From: Propionibacteriaceae bacterium
GTDB lineage: Bacteria > Actinomycetota > Actinomycetes > Propionibacteriales > Propionibacteriaceae
Direction: 5' to 3'
DNA: 11,855 bases
Assembly (NCBI GenBank): GCA_003153855.1
Contig: PMBM01000172.1
Location: 1,139-12,993, forward strand
Position numbers and translations under genes: made by a program. The notes below the pieces were generated by a model. It made no database searches and had not been told where the DNA came from. It worked only from the letters and a program-made list of their open reading frames with translations. Positions 1-5,497 of the stretch are shown piece by piece. How positions within the stretch are numbered: position 1 is the stretch's first letter; each line of letters starts with the position of its first letter.

Positions 1-480
1 CTCGACCTGCTCCAAACCATGCCCGGCATCGGACCCCGCGTCGCCCAAGTCATCCTCGCCGAGACCGGCGCCGACATGACCCAGTTCGGGTCCGCTGCCC
101 GGCTCGCGTCCTGGGCCGGGCTCGCCCCAGCCATCTACGAGTCCGCCGGCAGACGCACCCCTACCGGCACCCGACACGGGAACAAATGGCTCTCCGGGAT
201 GCTCGTCGAAGCCGCCGGTTCGGTCGCCCGGATGCACAACAAGAACTACCTCGCCGCCCAATACGACCGGCTCTCGAGCCGGCGAGGAGCCCGCCGGGCC
301 CTGGTCGCGGTCGCCCACAGCATGCTCGTCGACGTCTACTACATGCTGCTGCGCGACCAGCCCTACCACGACCTCGGCCCCGACTGGCTGAGCCACCGCA
401 ACGACCAAGCCCGCACCCGCAAACTCGTCGCCCAACTCGAACGACTCGGCCACACCATCACCATCGACCCTGCAGCCTGA
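1..480 (+). CDS. IS110-family transposase, C-terminal part (5' end outside window)
   Basis: This is a transposase of the IS110/IS116/IS902 family, which moves an insertion sequence by site-specific recombination. The frame is open from base 1, so the N-terminal RuvC-like DEDD domain lies outside the window; 159 residues are visible. They carry the Transposase_20 domain: a helix-hairpin-helix motif TMPGIGPRVAQVI (visible residues 6-18), then SWAGLAP (37-43) and YESAGRR (46-52) followed by the basic GTRHGNKWL segment. By family knowledge the serine in the ESAG motif (visible residue 48) corresponds to the catalytic serine. The tail continues to a normal stop, so the C-terminus looks intact. Whether the full transposase is intact cannot be judged here. 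Family members are about 350-450 residues, so well over half is missing from view. A mobile element at the left edge fits the integrase-bearing segment to its right. Confidence 0.93.
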   Translation, partial: LDLLQTMPGIGPRVAQVILAETGADMTQFGSAARLASWAGLAPAIYESAGRRTPTGTRHGNKWLSGMLVEAAGSVARMHNKNYLAAQYDRLSSRRGARRALVAVAHSMLVDVYYMLLRDQPYHDLGPDWLSHRNDQARTRKLVAQLERLGHTITIDPAA

Positions 481-491
481 GCCCCCACGCA
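481..491 (+). repeat. 11-bp direct repeat, copy 1, after transposase stop
   Basis: GCCCCCACGCA begins at the base after the transposase stop codon and recurs identically at 526-536, 45 bp further on. IS110-family elements lack classical terminal inverted repeats but often carry short subterminal repeats, so this pair may belong to the right end of the insertion sequence. The end of the element was not identified. Confidence 0.5.
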
Positions 492-525
492 GCCACCCGC
501 CGGAGCACCCGGCATACCCTGCCAT

Positions 526-536
526 GCCCCCACGCA
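526..536 (+). repeat. 11-bp direct repeat, copy 2, after transposase stop
   Basis: This is the second identical copy of GCCCCCACGCA; the first is at 481-491. Both lie within 60 bp of the transposase stop, where the insertion sequence right end is expected. Confidence 0.5.
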
Positions 537-570
537 AGTGATTCACGGGTCTGTGTGGCAGATGGTGATT

Positions 571-581
571 GCGTTTGTCCT
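571..581 (+). repeat. GCGTTTGTCCT repeat, left copy
   Basis: The 11-mer GCGTTTGTCCT occurs here and again at 995-1005 in the same orientation, 424 bp away. An inverted copy of its core is at 973-981. It could mark the ends of a small decayed element, but no matching duplication of flanking bases was seen. Confidence 0.4.
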
Positions 582-849
582 CCATGAAACCCGGTCGCGC
601 AACCCTGGGATCCCCAACCAGAGGCAGCTACGGGAAGTGCCACTACCGGCCAGGATCGGAAGAACGAAAGGCGACGGTAGGAAGGGCCACATGATCGGTT
701 CCCGTGTCCAGCGGCAACTGGCGCGCGAACCTCGCCTGCGTGGGGGGTAGCCGTCCGCGACGAGCGTGCCTCGCCGCCGAGCGGAAGCCCGTTGCGCCGG
801 CGGAATGTCGGCCGCCCCGCGGGGACCGCTTCCGAGCTCGCCCGGAGGC

Positions 850-906
850 TCATGCGGTTGGTCGTATCCGGGCCGACACCACGTCGAAGACATGGTCCAC
901 GGCCAT
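850..906 (-). CDS. Possible 18-codon small ORF or gene-start remnant with strong RBS
   Basis: An ATG at 906 (minus strand) is preceded by AGGAGG with eight bases (AAAGCAGT) between it and the ATG, the best ribosome-binding site in the left third of the window. The frame reads MAVDHVFDVVSARIRPTA and then stops. No family is recognised. Upstream sequence shows frameshifted coding-like stretches, so this may be the surviving start of a broken gene, the second cistron of a decayed pair, or chance. It lies upstream of nothing obvious in the same orientation before the transposase. Confidence is low because 18 codons carry little signal. Confidence 0.2.
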   Translation of the reverse strand: MAVDHVFDVVSARIRPTA

Positions 907-972
907 ACTGCTTTCCTCCTGTGGGGATCGCGCGGGGTCCGGAGTCGCCTTGGCCCCTGACGGTGGCTGTGC

Positions 973-1004
973 GGACAAACGTGGCGTTGACAAGGCGTTT
1001 GTCC
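973..1004. repeat. Inverted repeat GGACAAACG / CGTTTGTCC
   Basis: Perfect 9-bp arms at 973-981 and 996-1004 are separated by 14 bases. The right arm extends into the 11-mer GCGTTTGTCCT, also found at 571-581. The repeat could be a protein-binding site or the end of a small element. No poly-T run follows on either strand, so it does not look like an intrinsic terminator. Confidence 0.5.
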
Positions 1005-1133
1005 TTCTCAACGTCCTCGGCATCGAGGTCGCGCGCGGTAGTCGTAACCTTCTTGTTCGGGTCCCTTAGCCGCCAATTCGGCCAGGAAGCCCTGACTGCC
1101 CCTTTAGTGCGACAGGAGCCGGAGTGGCGACCG

Positions 1134-2039
1134 CTAGTCGCCGTCAAGGACTGGGCTGAGCAAGTCGACGATGAGTTTCATCTGGTCGTCGAGGAGTTCC
1201 TCACAGACGTCCTCGAGGTTGTTCTTGCGTCGCCAAGCGGCCCACTTCGCCTGGGACAGGCTGCCGTACCCAGCGGTCACCTCGCCCAGGTTCCGCAGGG
1301 CGACACCTCGGTAAGCGGCAACGGCCCGCACGGAGTCCCGAAGCACCTCCCGGTTGATCAAACCCTGTCGGTGGAGCTGCAAGATGTCGACGTAGTCGCG
1401 CCAGCGCGTGGAGGTGATCCCTCGCTCCAGGATGGTGACTGCCTTCTCAGCGACTGTCGTCTCCGGGGCGTAGGACCAGACAGCGATCGGGTCGCCGAGG
1501 ACGCGCGGGAGCTGGACCAGCTGGGGCGCGGGCACGATCGGGTCTCCCGTGGACACGTCCCAGACCAGTTCACCCCGCGCAGGACCGACAGTGGCAGGCA
1601 TCCGCAGCCGTACGCCGCCGTACCCGGCATCCTCCCGGATTGTTTCGACTCTCACGGCTTCCGCGTCGAACAGGACGCCATCGTCAGCGTCACACTCCGC
1701 AACATCGCGGACGACCCGAGTCAGCCACTCCTCGCCGACGGTCGCGCTGATCGCGTTGCTGTCCACATCCTTGGTGGGTCGACGGATGTCGTAGGCGCCC
1801 AGGAGCAACCCTCCCTTGAGGACGAAGTCGTTCGCGTGCCCGGTCGTCCTGAGTCGGGCCAGGAACGACTCCAGAATGTGTCTGGTCACGTAGTCCTGGG
1901 TGGCCGTCGGCCGGCCTGATGATCGACCCTCAGCGCGGGCGAGTCGCTGCAGATCGAGGAACACGCGCTGGCCCCCTGTGCGGGGCTCTGGCGGCAGGTC
2001 GCCGCTGGACGGGGCGTCGTTGTCAGGGATCTGGGTCAT
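1134..2039 (-). CDS. abiEii: AbiEii-type nucleotidyltransferase toxin (type IV toxin-antitoxin)
   Basis: This is a 301-residue nucleotidyltransferase of the AbiEii/AbiGii (MenA-like) family, a cytoplasmic toxin that acts in abortive phage infection and element maintenance. Studied relatives transfer nucleotides, in some cases onto tRNA. The family motifs are present: KGGLLLGAYDIRRPTKDVD at residues 75-93 (glycines 76-77, Arg86/87, Asp91 and Asp93 as the metal-binding pair), the third acidic position in ELVWDVSTGD (Asp161), and AEKAVTILERG with Lys199 followed by RDYVDI (Asp215, Asp218). Length matches the family. The ATG at 2039 was chosen because it lies 11 bp after the antitoxin stop; the frame stays open to 2222, but that extension overlaps the antitoxin gene and has no family character. 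No clear Shine-Dalgarno is seen, so translation is probably coupled to the upstream gene. No key residue appears missing, so the toxin is probably active. Confidence 0.88.
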   Translation of the reverse strand: MTQIPDNDAPSSGDLPPEPRTGGQRVFLDLQRLARAEGRSSGRPTATQDYVTRHILESFLARLRTTGHANDFVLKGGLLLGAYDIRRPTKDVDSNAISATVGEEWLTRVVRDVAECDADDGVLFDAEAVRVETIREDAGYGGVRLRMPATVGPARGELVWDVSTGDPIVPAPQLVQLPRVLGDPIAVWSYAPETTVAEKAVTILERGITSTRWRDYVDILQLHRQGLINREVLRDSVRAVAAYRGVALRNLGEVTAGYGSLSQAKWAAWRRKNNLEDVCEELLDDQMKLIVDLLSPVLDGD

Positions 2040-2050
2040 GGCTGTCTTGG

Positions 2051-2617
2051 TCAGGTAAGGGTGCTGAGCGCCTGCATCAGCGGCGCCTTGGCCCGTGGTA
2101 GTTGGGCGGCGATCTCGACCAGGAGAGCTGGCCTGCCGCCGCGGTTCAGCCATGTGCGTAGTGCGTGTGTCGCCGTCTCGTAGCCCAGCTCTCCACGGAG
2201 GCGGTACGCATCGGCGATGCACCGCTCAGGGCTGTACAGGCCGATCTGCAAGTCGTCCGTCCCGGGAATCGAGATCTCCTCCCGGCCGACACTGAAACTG
2301 GCCTTGTCGAACACGTGCCAGACGATCGCGCCTTCGGCGACCGGGATCCGGGTACCCCGCGGAATCGCGACATCGAGAGCAACCGGGATCTCATCGGTCA
2401 AGCCGTGATGGGCCAGCGCAGAGATGAGACAGATGGTCGCGTCGGGCCGACGGGCCGCCGCCTCGACCAGATCCATGTCGGCCGGGTCGGCCCCCGAAGG
2501 ACGATAGATGCCGCGGGCGATCCGGTCGTACCGGCCAGACCGCGCGCCGCGTGACAGCCGCGCCTTCGAAGTGCCGAGCGCCACAGCGTTCTTGGAGGTC
2601 AGCGGGTCATGCGTCAC
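2051..2617 (-). CDS. abiEi: AbiEi-type antitoxin and transcriptional repressor
   Basis: This 188-residue protein is the expected partner of the downstream nucleotidyltransferase. AbiEi antitoxins have an N-terminal winged helix-turn-helix that represses the operon and a C-terminal domain needed for antitoxin activity; in type IV systems the antitoxin is not known to bind the toxin stably. Visible hallmarks are a short N-terminal helix region ending in the wing GRYDRIARGIYRP (residues 28-40), the ATICLISALAHHGLTDEIP segment (60-78), and YSPERCIADAYRLR (128-141), typical of the AbiEi/DUF6088-like fold. The start is GTG at 2617, supported by GGGGAGG seven bases upstream. It is rather short for AbiEi proteins (often about 190-280 residues) but has no obvious break. 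It is probably co-transcribed with the toxin, with an 11-bp gap, and autoregulated. Confidence 0.85.
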   Translation of the reverse strand: MTHDPLTSKNAVALGTSKARLSRGARSGRYDRIARGIYRPSGADPADMDLVEAAARRPDATICLISALAHHGLTDEIPVALDVAIPRGTRIPVAEGAIVWHVFDKASFSVGREEISIPGTDDLQIGLYSPERCIADAYRLRGELGYETATHALRTWLNRGGRPALLVEIAAQLPRAKAPLMQALSTLT

Positions 2618-2644
2618 TGGCAGACCTCCCCTGTCGTCACCATG

Positions 2645-2652
2645 TGTATACA
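2645..2652. promoter_or_regulatory. Candidate promoter/operator of the abiE pair
   Basis: The 120-bp gap between integrase stop and antitoxin start contains an AT-rich patch (about 2641-2681). On the minus strand TATACA (2650-2645) is a plausible -10, 27 bases before the GTG start region, and it lies inside the perfect palindrome TGTATACA. No good -35 is visible. AbiEi proteins bind inverted repeats at their own promoters, so the palindrome is a candidate site, but eight bases is a short signal. Confidence 0.35.
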
Positions 2653-2736
2653 GATAACAGTACCTGACTACGTTTAGTTACACCAGGCTCGACGGATCGT
2701 GTGTTGGCCCAGCAACATGTGACGTCCCCCATACGT

Positions 2737-3882
2737 TCATATCCCCGCCACCGCCATGGCGGATAGCTTGGCAGCCAGCTCCTGGTCGCGGCTCAGGACG
2801 AAGTGCTGGTACCGAAGGCTCGCTGCGGCGGTCGAATGGCCATGGCGATGCATGAGATCTCGCAGTGAGGCGCCCGTCTCCGCCGCCATCGTCGCGGACG
2901 TGTGACGCAAGTCGTGCCAGCGAAGGTCCTTGCGCCCGGCAGCCTCCCGCGCCGGGTAGTACCACCGGTACAGCGTGGACGGTGCCAGCTGCTCGCCCGA
3001 ATCCCGCCCCCAGAACAAGAGGGCGTCACGCTCCGGACCCGTGTGCCTCTTCAGGTGTTCCCTGAAGGCGGGCAGGATGTGGGGCGGGATGGATACGACT
3101 CGGTTCCCTGCCTCCGACTTGGGGTCCCCCACGATGGGATCAGAGCCAGCCACCCGCGTCACCGCCCGAGAGACCGAGAGGGTGGCACGAGCCATGTTCA
3201 CGTCCTCACGGCGAAGTTCCATCGTCTCTCCTTGCCTGAGACCGCACCAGGCGGCGATCAACACGGCCAGCCGCAGCCGCTCAGGCATGTTGTCGACGAT
3301 GACCTGCAGCTCCTCCAGCGTGGCCGTACGGATCCTGCCCTTTGCCACGACCCTTCCAGCGCTCGGCGTCTGGCACGGGTTCTCTTGGATCAACGCGAGT
3401 GGCCGGTCAACAGCGAACTGCATGATCGACCGCAGAAGCGCGTAGGCGTGCGCCCGCTCCGTGGGCCGCCTGGGCGGCAGTGACTCGTACCACTTCTGTA
3501 TGGATGCTGGGGTGATCCGGTCGATGCGCCGGCTGCCGAACACGGGCAGGATGTGGCGCTCCAGCAGGTATCGGTAGTTCGCTTCGGTAGACGGCTTCAG
3601 TGGCCTCGGTCGAGGTTTGCCGATGATGTAGCGCTCGGCGTGATCTGAGAAGACCGGCGCGAGGTTGGCTTCCTTCAGCTCGAGTCGCTCCTTGGGAGGG
3701 ATCCATGCGTCCGGGTCCGCTTCCAGATGCCGCTGCTCGAGCCGGAGCCAGATGCGTGCATCGTCGGCCGTCTCAAAGGTTGTCGTCGCGTAGTGGACCC
3801 GGCCGTCAAGCCCTGTGTAGCCGGCCTGCCACTTACCCGAGCGGCCCTTGCGAAGCCGGCCGAAGGCCCTTCGCCCCCTCAT
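2737..3882 (-). CDS. int: Tyrosine recombinase / phage-type integrase
   Basis: This site-specific tyrosine integrase, in the actinophage and actinobacterial integrative-element class, cuts and joins DNA at the attachment sites. From the chosen start it has 381 residues: an N-terminal arm-binding region (GRLRKGRSGKWQAGY), a SAM-like core-binding domain (ANYRYLLERHILPVFG), and the catalytic domain. Numbered from the upstream GTG at 3930, the catalytic set is Arg232 (CGLRQGE), Lys271 (GDPKSEAGNR), His339 and Arg342 (WHDLRHTSAT), His365 (GHST) and nucleophile Tyr374 (SLRYQHF), all present. ATG at 3882 is preferred because GGGGACAGG stands just before it and the protein then begins MRGRRAFGRLRKG as relatives do; GTG 3930 or ATG 3927 would add 16 or 15 residues but lack a ribosome-binding site. 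The gene lies beside a tRNA-type attachment site, as is usual for this class, and looks functional. Confidence 0.93.
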   Translation of the reverse strand: MRGRRAFGRLRKGRSGKWQAGYTGLDGRVHYATTTFETADDARIWLRLEQRHLEADPDAWIPPKERLELKEANLAPVFSDHAERYIIGKPRPRPLKPSTEANYRYLLERHILPVFGSRRIDRITPASIQKWYESLPPRRPTERAHAYALLRSIMQFAVDRPLALIQENPCQTPSAGRVVAKGRIRTATLEELQVIVDNMPERLRLAVLIAAWCGLRQGETMELRREDVNMARATLSVSRAVTRVAGSDPIVGDPKSEAGNRVVSIPPHILPAFREHLKRHTGPERDALLFWGRDSGEQLAPSTLYRWYYPAREAAGRKDLRWHDLRHTSATMAAETGASLRDLMHRHGHSTAAASLRYQHFVLSRDQELAAKLSAMAVAGI

Positions 3883-3896
3883 CCTGTCCCCGTTCC

Positions 3897-3918
3897 TGCG
3901 CAACCTATGCGCAACATA
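3897..3918. repeat. Tandem 11-bp repeat TGCGCAAC(C/A)TA upstream of integrase
   Basis: Two abutting copies, TGCGCAACCTA (3897-3907) and TGCGCAACATA (3908-3918), match at 10 of 11 positions and have exactly one helical turn of period. They lie directly before the preferred integrase start, between it and the attachment site. They resemble binding sites for the integrase arm domain, an excisionase or a regulator, which typically occur as phased short direct repeats. Confidence 0.6.
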
Positions 3919-3948
3919 GGAGCCCATCACTGCCCATTTCTGCTTATG

Positions 3949-3984
3949 CTAGTCCACTCAGTGCCCTCAGTATCATCCCTAGTC
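3949..3984. repeat. Short direct repeats between integrase and attachment site
   Basis: CTAGTC occurs at 3949-3954 and 3979-3984, and CTCAGT at 3957-3962 and 3966-3971. Together with the tandem repeat at 3897-3918 they make the integrase-to-attachment interval repeat-rich, as expected for the arm sites of a phage-type attachment region. Six-base repeats are weak alone. Confidence 0.3.
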
Positions 3985-4038
3985 AGAGGACAATTCTCGC
4001 CTCAACGGAGCCAATCCTCAAGCCCCAGCGGGCAAAGA

Positions 4039-4061
4039 TTCAAATCCTATCCCCGCTACGA
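4039..4061 (+). other. tRNA 3'-end fragment, probable attachment site (initiator tRNA-like)
   Basis: The sequence reads as the 3' end of a tRNA: T-loop TTCAAAT (4039-4045), T-stem strand CCTAT (4046-4050), acceptor strand CCCCGCT (4051-4057), discriminator A (4058), then CGA with no encoded CCA. From memory it closely resembles the actinobacterial initiator tRNA-fMet, which ends with TTCAAATCCTGT, CCCCGCT and A and pairs with CGCGGGG. The five bases before the T-loop (AAAGA) do not pair with CCTAT and no D-arm or anticodon arm lies upstream, so only a fragment is present. A strong terminator follows at 4067. This is what remains on the far side when an element inserts into a tRNA 3' end. Confidence 0.7.
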
Positions 4062-4066
4062 ACGCT

Positions 4067-4110
4067 GAAAGGGCTCCTGACCAGTGGAAACACTGGCCAG
4101 GAGCCCTTTC
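4067..4110 (+). terminator. Strong hairpin terminator following the tRNA fragment
   Basis: The arms at 4067-4086 and 4091-4110 form a 20-bp stem with a single A-C mismatch, around the loop GAAA (4087-4090). The outer part is GAAAGGGCTCC pairing with GGAGCCCTTTC, so each strand gets A/T at the stem base and the hairpin could stop transcription from both sides. By position it was the terminator of the tRNA gene whose 3' fragment ends six bases upstream. It would also insulate the element from the transporter operon, which converges from the right. Confidence 0.85.
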
Positions 4111-4239
4111 GCGTTGCATGGGCAGAGGGTGCCGCCCGCCAGAACCGTTCCCGGAGTGATCGATGGCTCCCCCACGAGGCGGATGACAACGATCACCCCC
4201 GCGGGGACGCAGAACGCTGGCGCCGGCTGCCGCGTGACC

Positions 4240-4261
4240 CTCTCCTGCCCGTGCAGGAGAG
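4240..4261 (-). terminator. Hairpin downstream of the permease gene, possible operon terminator
   Basis: The perfect 9-bp arms CTCTCCTGC (4240-4248) and GCAGGAGAG (4253-4261) enclose a 4-base loop, about 30 bp beyond the stop of the minus-strand transporter operon. There is no T-run after it on the minus strand, so it may be a U-less terminator or a 3'-end stabilising stem. A smaller hairpin, CTGAGTC/GACTCAG (4277-4283 and 4289-4295), overlaps the permease stop codon. The interval 4112-4239 holds no supported gene, only a loose 7-bp inverted repeat GTGATCG/CGATCAC (4156-4162, 4190-4196). Confidence 0.5.
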
Positions 4262-4291
4262 CGATAGGCCCCCCAACTGAGTCGAATGGAC

Positions 4292-5497
4292 TCAGCGGCG
4301 ACCCCGGCGCTTGTTGATCAAGTCGAAGGCGACTGCCAGGAGCAACACCAGGCCCTTGATCGCCATCTGCCAGGCCGCGTCCACCGAGAGGATGGACAAC
4401 CCCATGTTGAGCACGCCCATCACCAGGCCGCCGATCACAGCCCCGATCACTGTTCCTACCCCGCCCTGGACCGCCGCCCCGCCGATGAACACCGCGGCGA
4501 TGGCATCGAGCTCATAGTTCTGGCCGGCGGAAGCGACAGCGCTCCCCGCGCGTGAGGTGCTCACCACACCGGCCAGTGCTGCCAGCATGCCGATGTTGAC
4601 GAAGATCATGAAGTTGACGCGCTTCGTCTTGACGCCACTCATCACAGCGGAGAAGAGGTTGCCGCCGATCGCGTAGACATGTCGCCCGAAGACAGTCCGG
4701 TTCAGCACGAATGTGTACGCGAGGATCAGGACGGCCAGGATGATCAGGATGACCGGCATACCGCTGTAGCTGGCCAGCTGCCAGCACAATGCCATGATGG
4801 CGACGACAGCCACGATGATCTTCGCCCAGAACGACACAGGCCCCTCAACGGGGAAGCCCTGCTTCTCCCGGCTGATGCGAGAACGGATCAGTTGCGCCGC
4901 CACGCCAACGGCAGCCAGCCCGCCGAGGACCAGGGTCAAGACGTCGAGCTTGCCGGCCGCACCCAGCACAGGGGGCAACCACCCCGCACCGATCGCCACG
5001 AATGCCGGGGGGAGTCCTCCGATCGTGCCTCCGTACAGAAGGACCAGCGTGAGCCCTCGGAACAGCATCATTCCCGCCAAGGTGACGATGAACGCTGGGA
5101 TCCCCATGTACGCCACCCAGAACCCTTGCCACGCTCCCACCAGGCAACCGGTCAGCAACGCAAGCAACACAGCTGCCCACCAGGGCAGGCCCCAGTTGTT
5201 CATGGCAAGCGCAGTGATCGCACCGATCATCGCCACCAGCGAGCCGACGGAAAGATCGATGTGGCCCGCGATGATGACCATGACCATGCCGATTGCGAGG
5301 ATCAGCACGTAAGCGTTCTGCTGGATCAGGTTGTTGACGTTGCCGGGCATCAAGAGGCGGCCGCCCGTCAGCACTTCGAACAGCAGCATGATGATGACGA
5401 GCGCGGCCAGGATGCCGTACTGGCGGATGTCGACGGACAGACGCCGACCCTTCTCCAGATCGGGCAAAGTCTCAGCCGTTGGTGTCAGAGTGCTCAT
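4292..5497 (-). CDS. mmsB: Sugar ABC transporter permease, GguB/MmsB type
   Basis: This integral membrane permease of the BPD_transp_2 family (RbsC/XylH/GguB class) probably works as a homodimer carrying monosaccharides released by the adjacent binding protein. It has 401 residues and about ten or more hydrophobic segments, for example around 27-44, 62-79, 104-124, 134-154, 186-203, 225-264, 296-312, 347-369 and 381-394. The class signature [18 protein letters not shown] is at 77-94, and the cytoplasmic loop [10 protein letters not shown]...SGVKTKRV (271-293), which contacts the ATPase in relatives, is present. The long insert between the mid segments (about 205-222) and total length near 400 favour the MmsB/GguB subgroup over the shorter RbsC. 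Its ATG overlaps the ATPase stop as ATGA, so translation is coupled. The substrate (xylose, galactose, arabinose or several) cannot be read from the permease. Confidence 0.93.
   Translation of the reverse strand: MSTLTPTAETLPDLEKGRRLSVDIRQYGILAALVIIMLLFEVLTGGRLLMPGNVNNLIQQNAYVLILAIGMVMVIIAGHIDLSVGSLVAMIGAITALAMNNWGLPWWAAVLLALLTGCLVGAWQGFWVAYMGIPAFIVTLAGMMLFRGLTLVLLYGGTIGGLPPAFVAIGAGWLPPVLGAAGKLDVLTLVLGGLAAVGVAAQLIRSRISREKQGFPVEGPVSFWAKIIVAVVAIMALCWQLASYSGMPVILIILAVLILAYTFVLNRTVFGRHVYAIGGNLFSAVMSGVKTKRVNFMIFVNIGMLAALAGVVSTSRAGSAVASAGQNYELDAIAAVFIGGAAVQGGVGTVIGAVIGGLVMGVLNMGLSILSVDAAWQMAIKGLVLLLAVAFDLINKRRGRR

Larger units (their letters stand above)
541..1133. other. Gene-poor stretch between transposase and AbiEii gene; probably decayed sequence
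   Basis: No open frame here has convincing protein character. Long frames on both strands (for example minus 1147-458) are rich in Arg, Pro and Gly and look like GC-rich shadows. On the minus strand, about 1110-910 has short stretches that read like protein in two different frames: FLAELAAKGPEQEGYDYRA in one, then DLDAEDVEKDKRLVNATFVRTATV in another. This suggests a frameshifted gene remnant of unrecognised origin. The stretch also holds three copies of a CGTTTGTCC motif (571-580, 973-981 inverted, 995-1004) and an 18-codon frame with a strong ribosome-binding site (minus 906-850). Confidence 0.5.

Noticed and set aside
299..307. Arg for Lys in the second Walker A of the ATPase (residue positions of the protein) as a defect
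   Set aside because: A degenerate second nucleotide site is normal in this double-ATPase family, so it is not a sign of decay.
458..1147. 229-codon open frame on the minus strand between the AbiEii gene and the transposase
   Set aside because: It overlaps the ends of both neighbours, is low in complexity, and only a short part looks protein-like; treated as decayed sequence.
792..1919. 375-codon open frame on the plus strand
   Set aside because: Most of it is antisense to the AbiEii gene, and it has no recognisable domain or ribosome-binding site.
2040..2222. Upstream extension of the AbiEii frame to a start at 2222
   Set aside because: The added 61 residues lie wholly within the antitoxin gene or its stop region and lack family similarity; the start at 2039 gives the normal length.
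3940..4061. A complete tRNA gene ending at 4061
   Set aside because: No D-arm or anticodon arm is present upstream, and the T-stem 5' strand does not pair; only a 3' fragment is supported.
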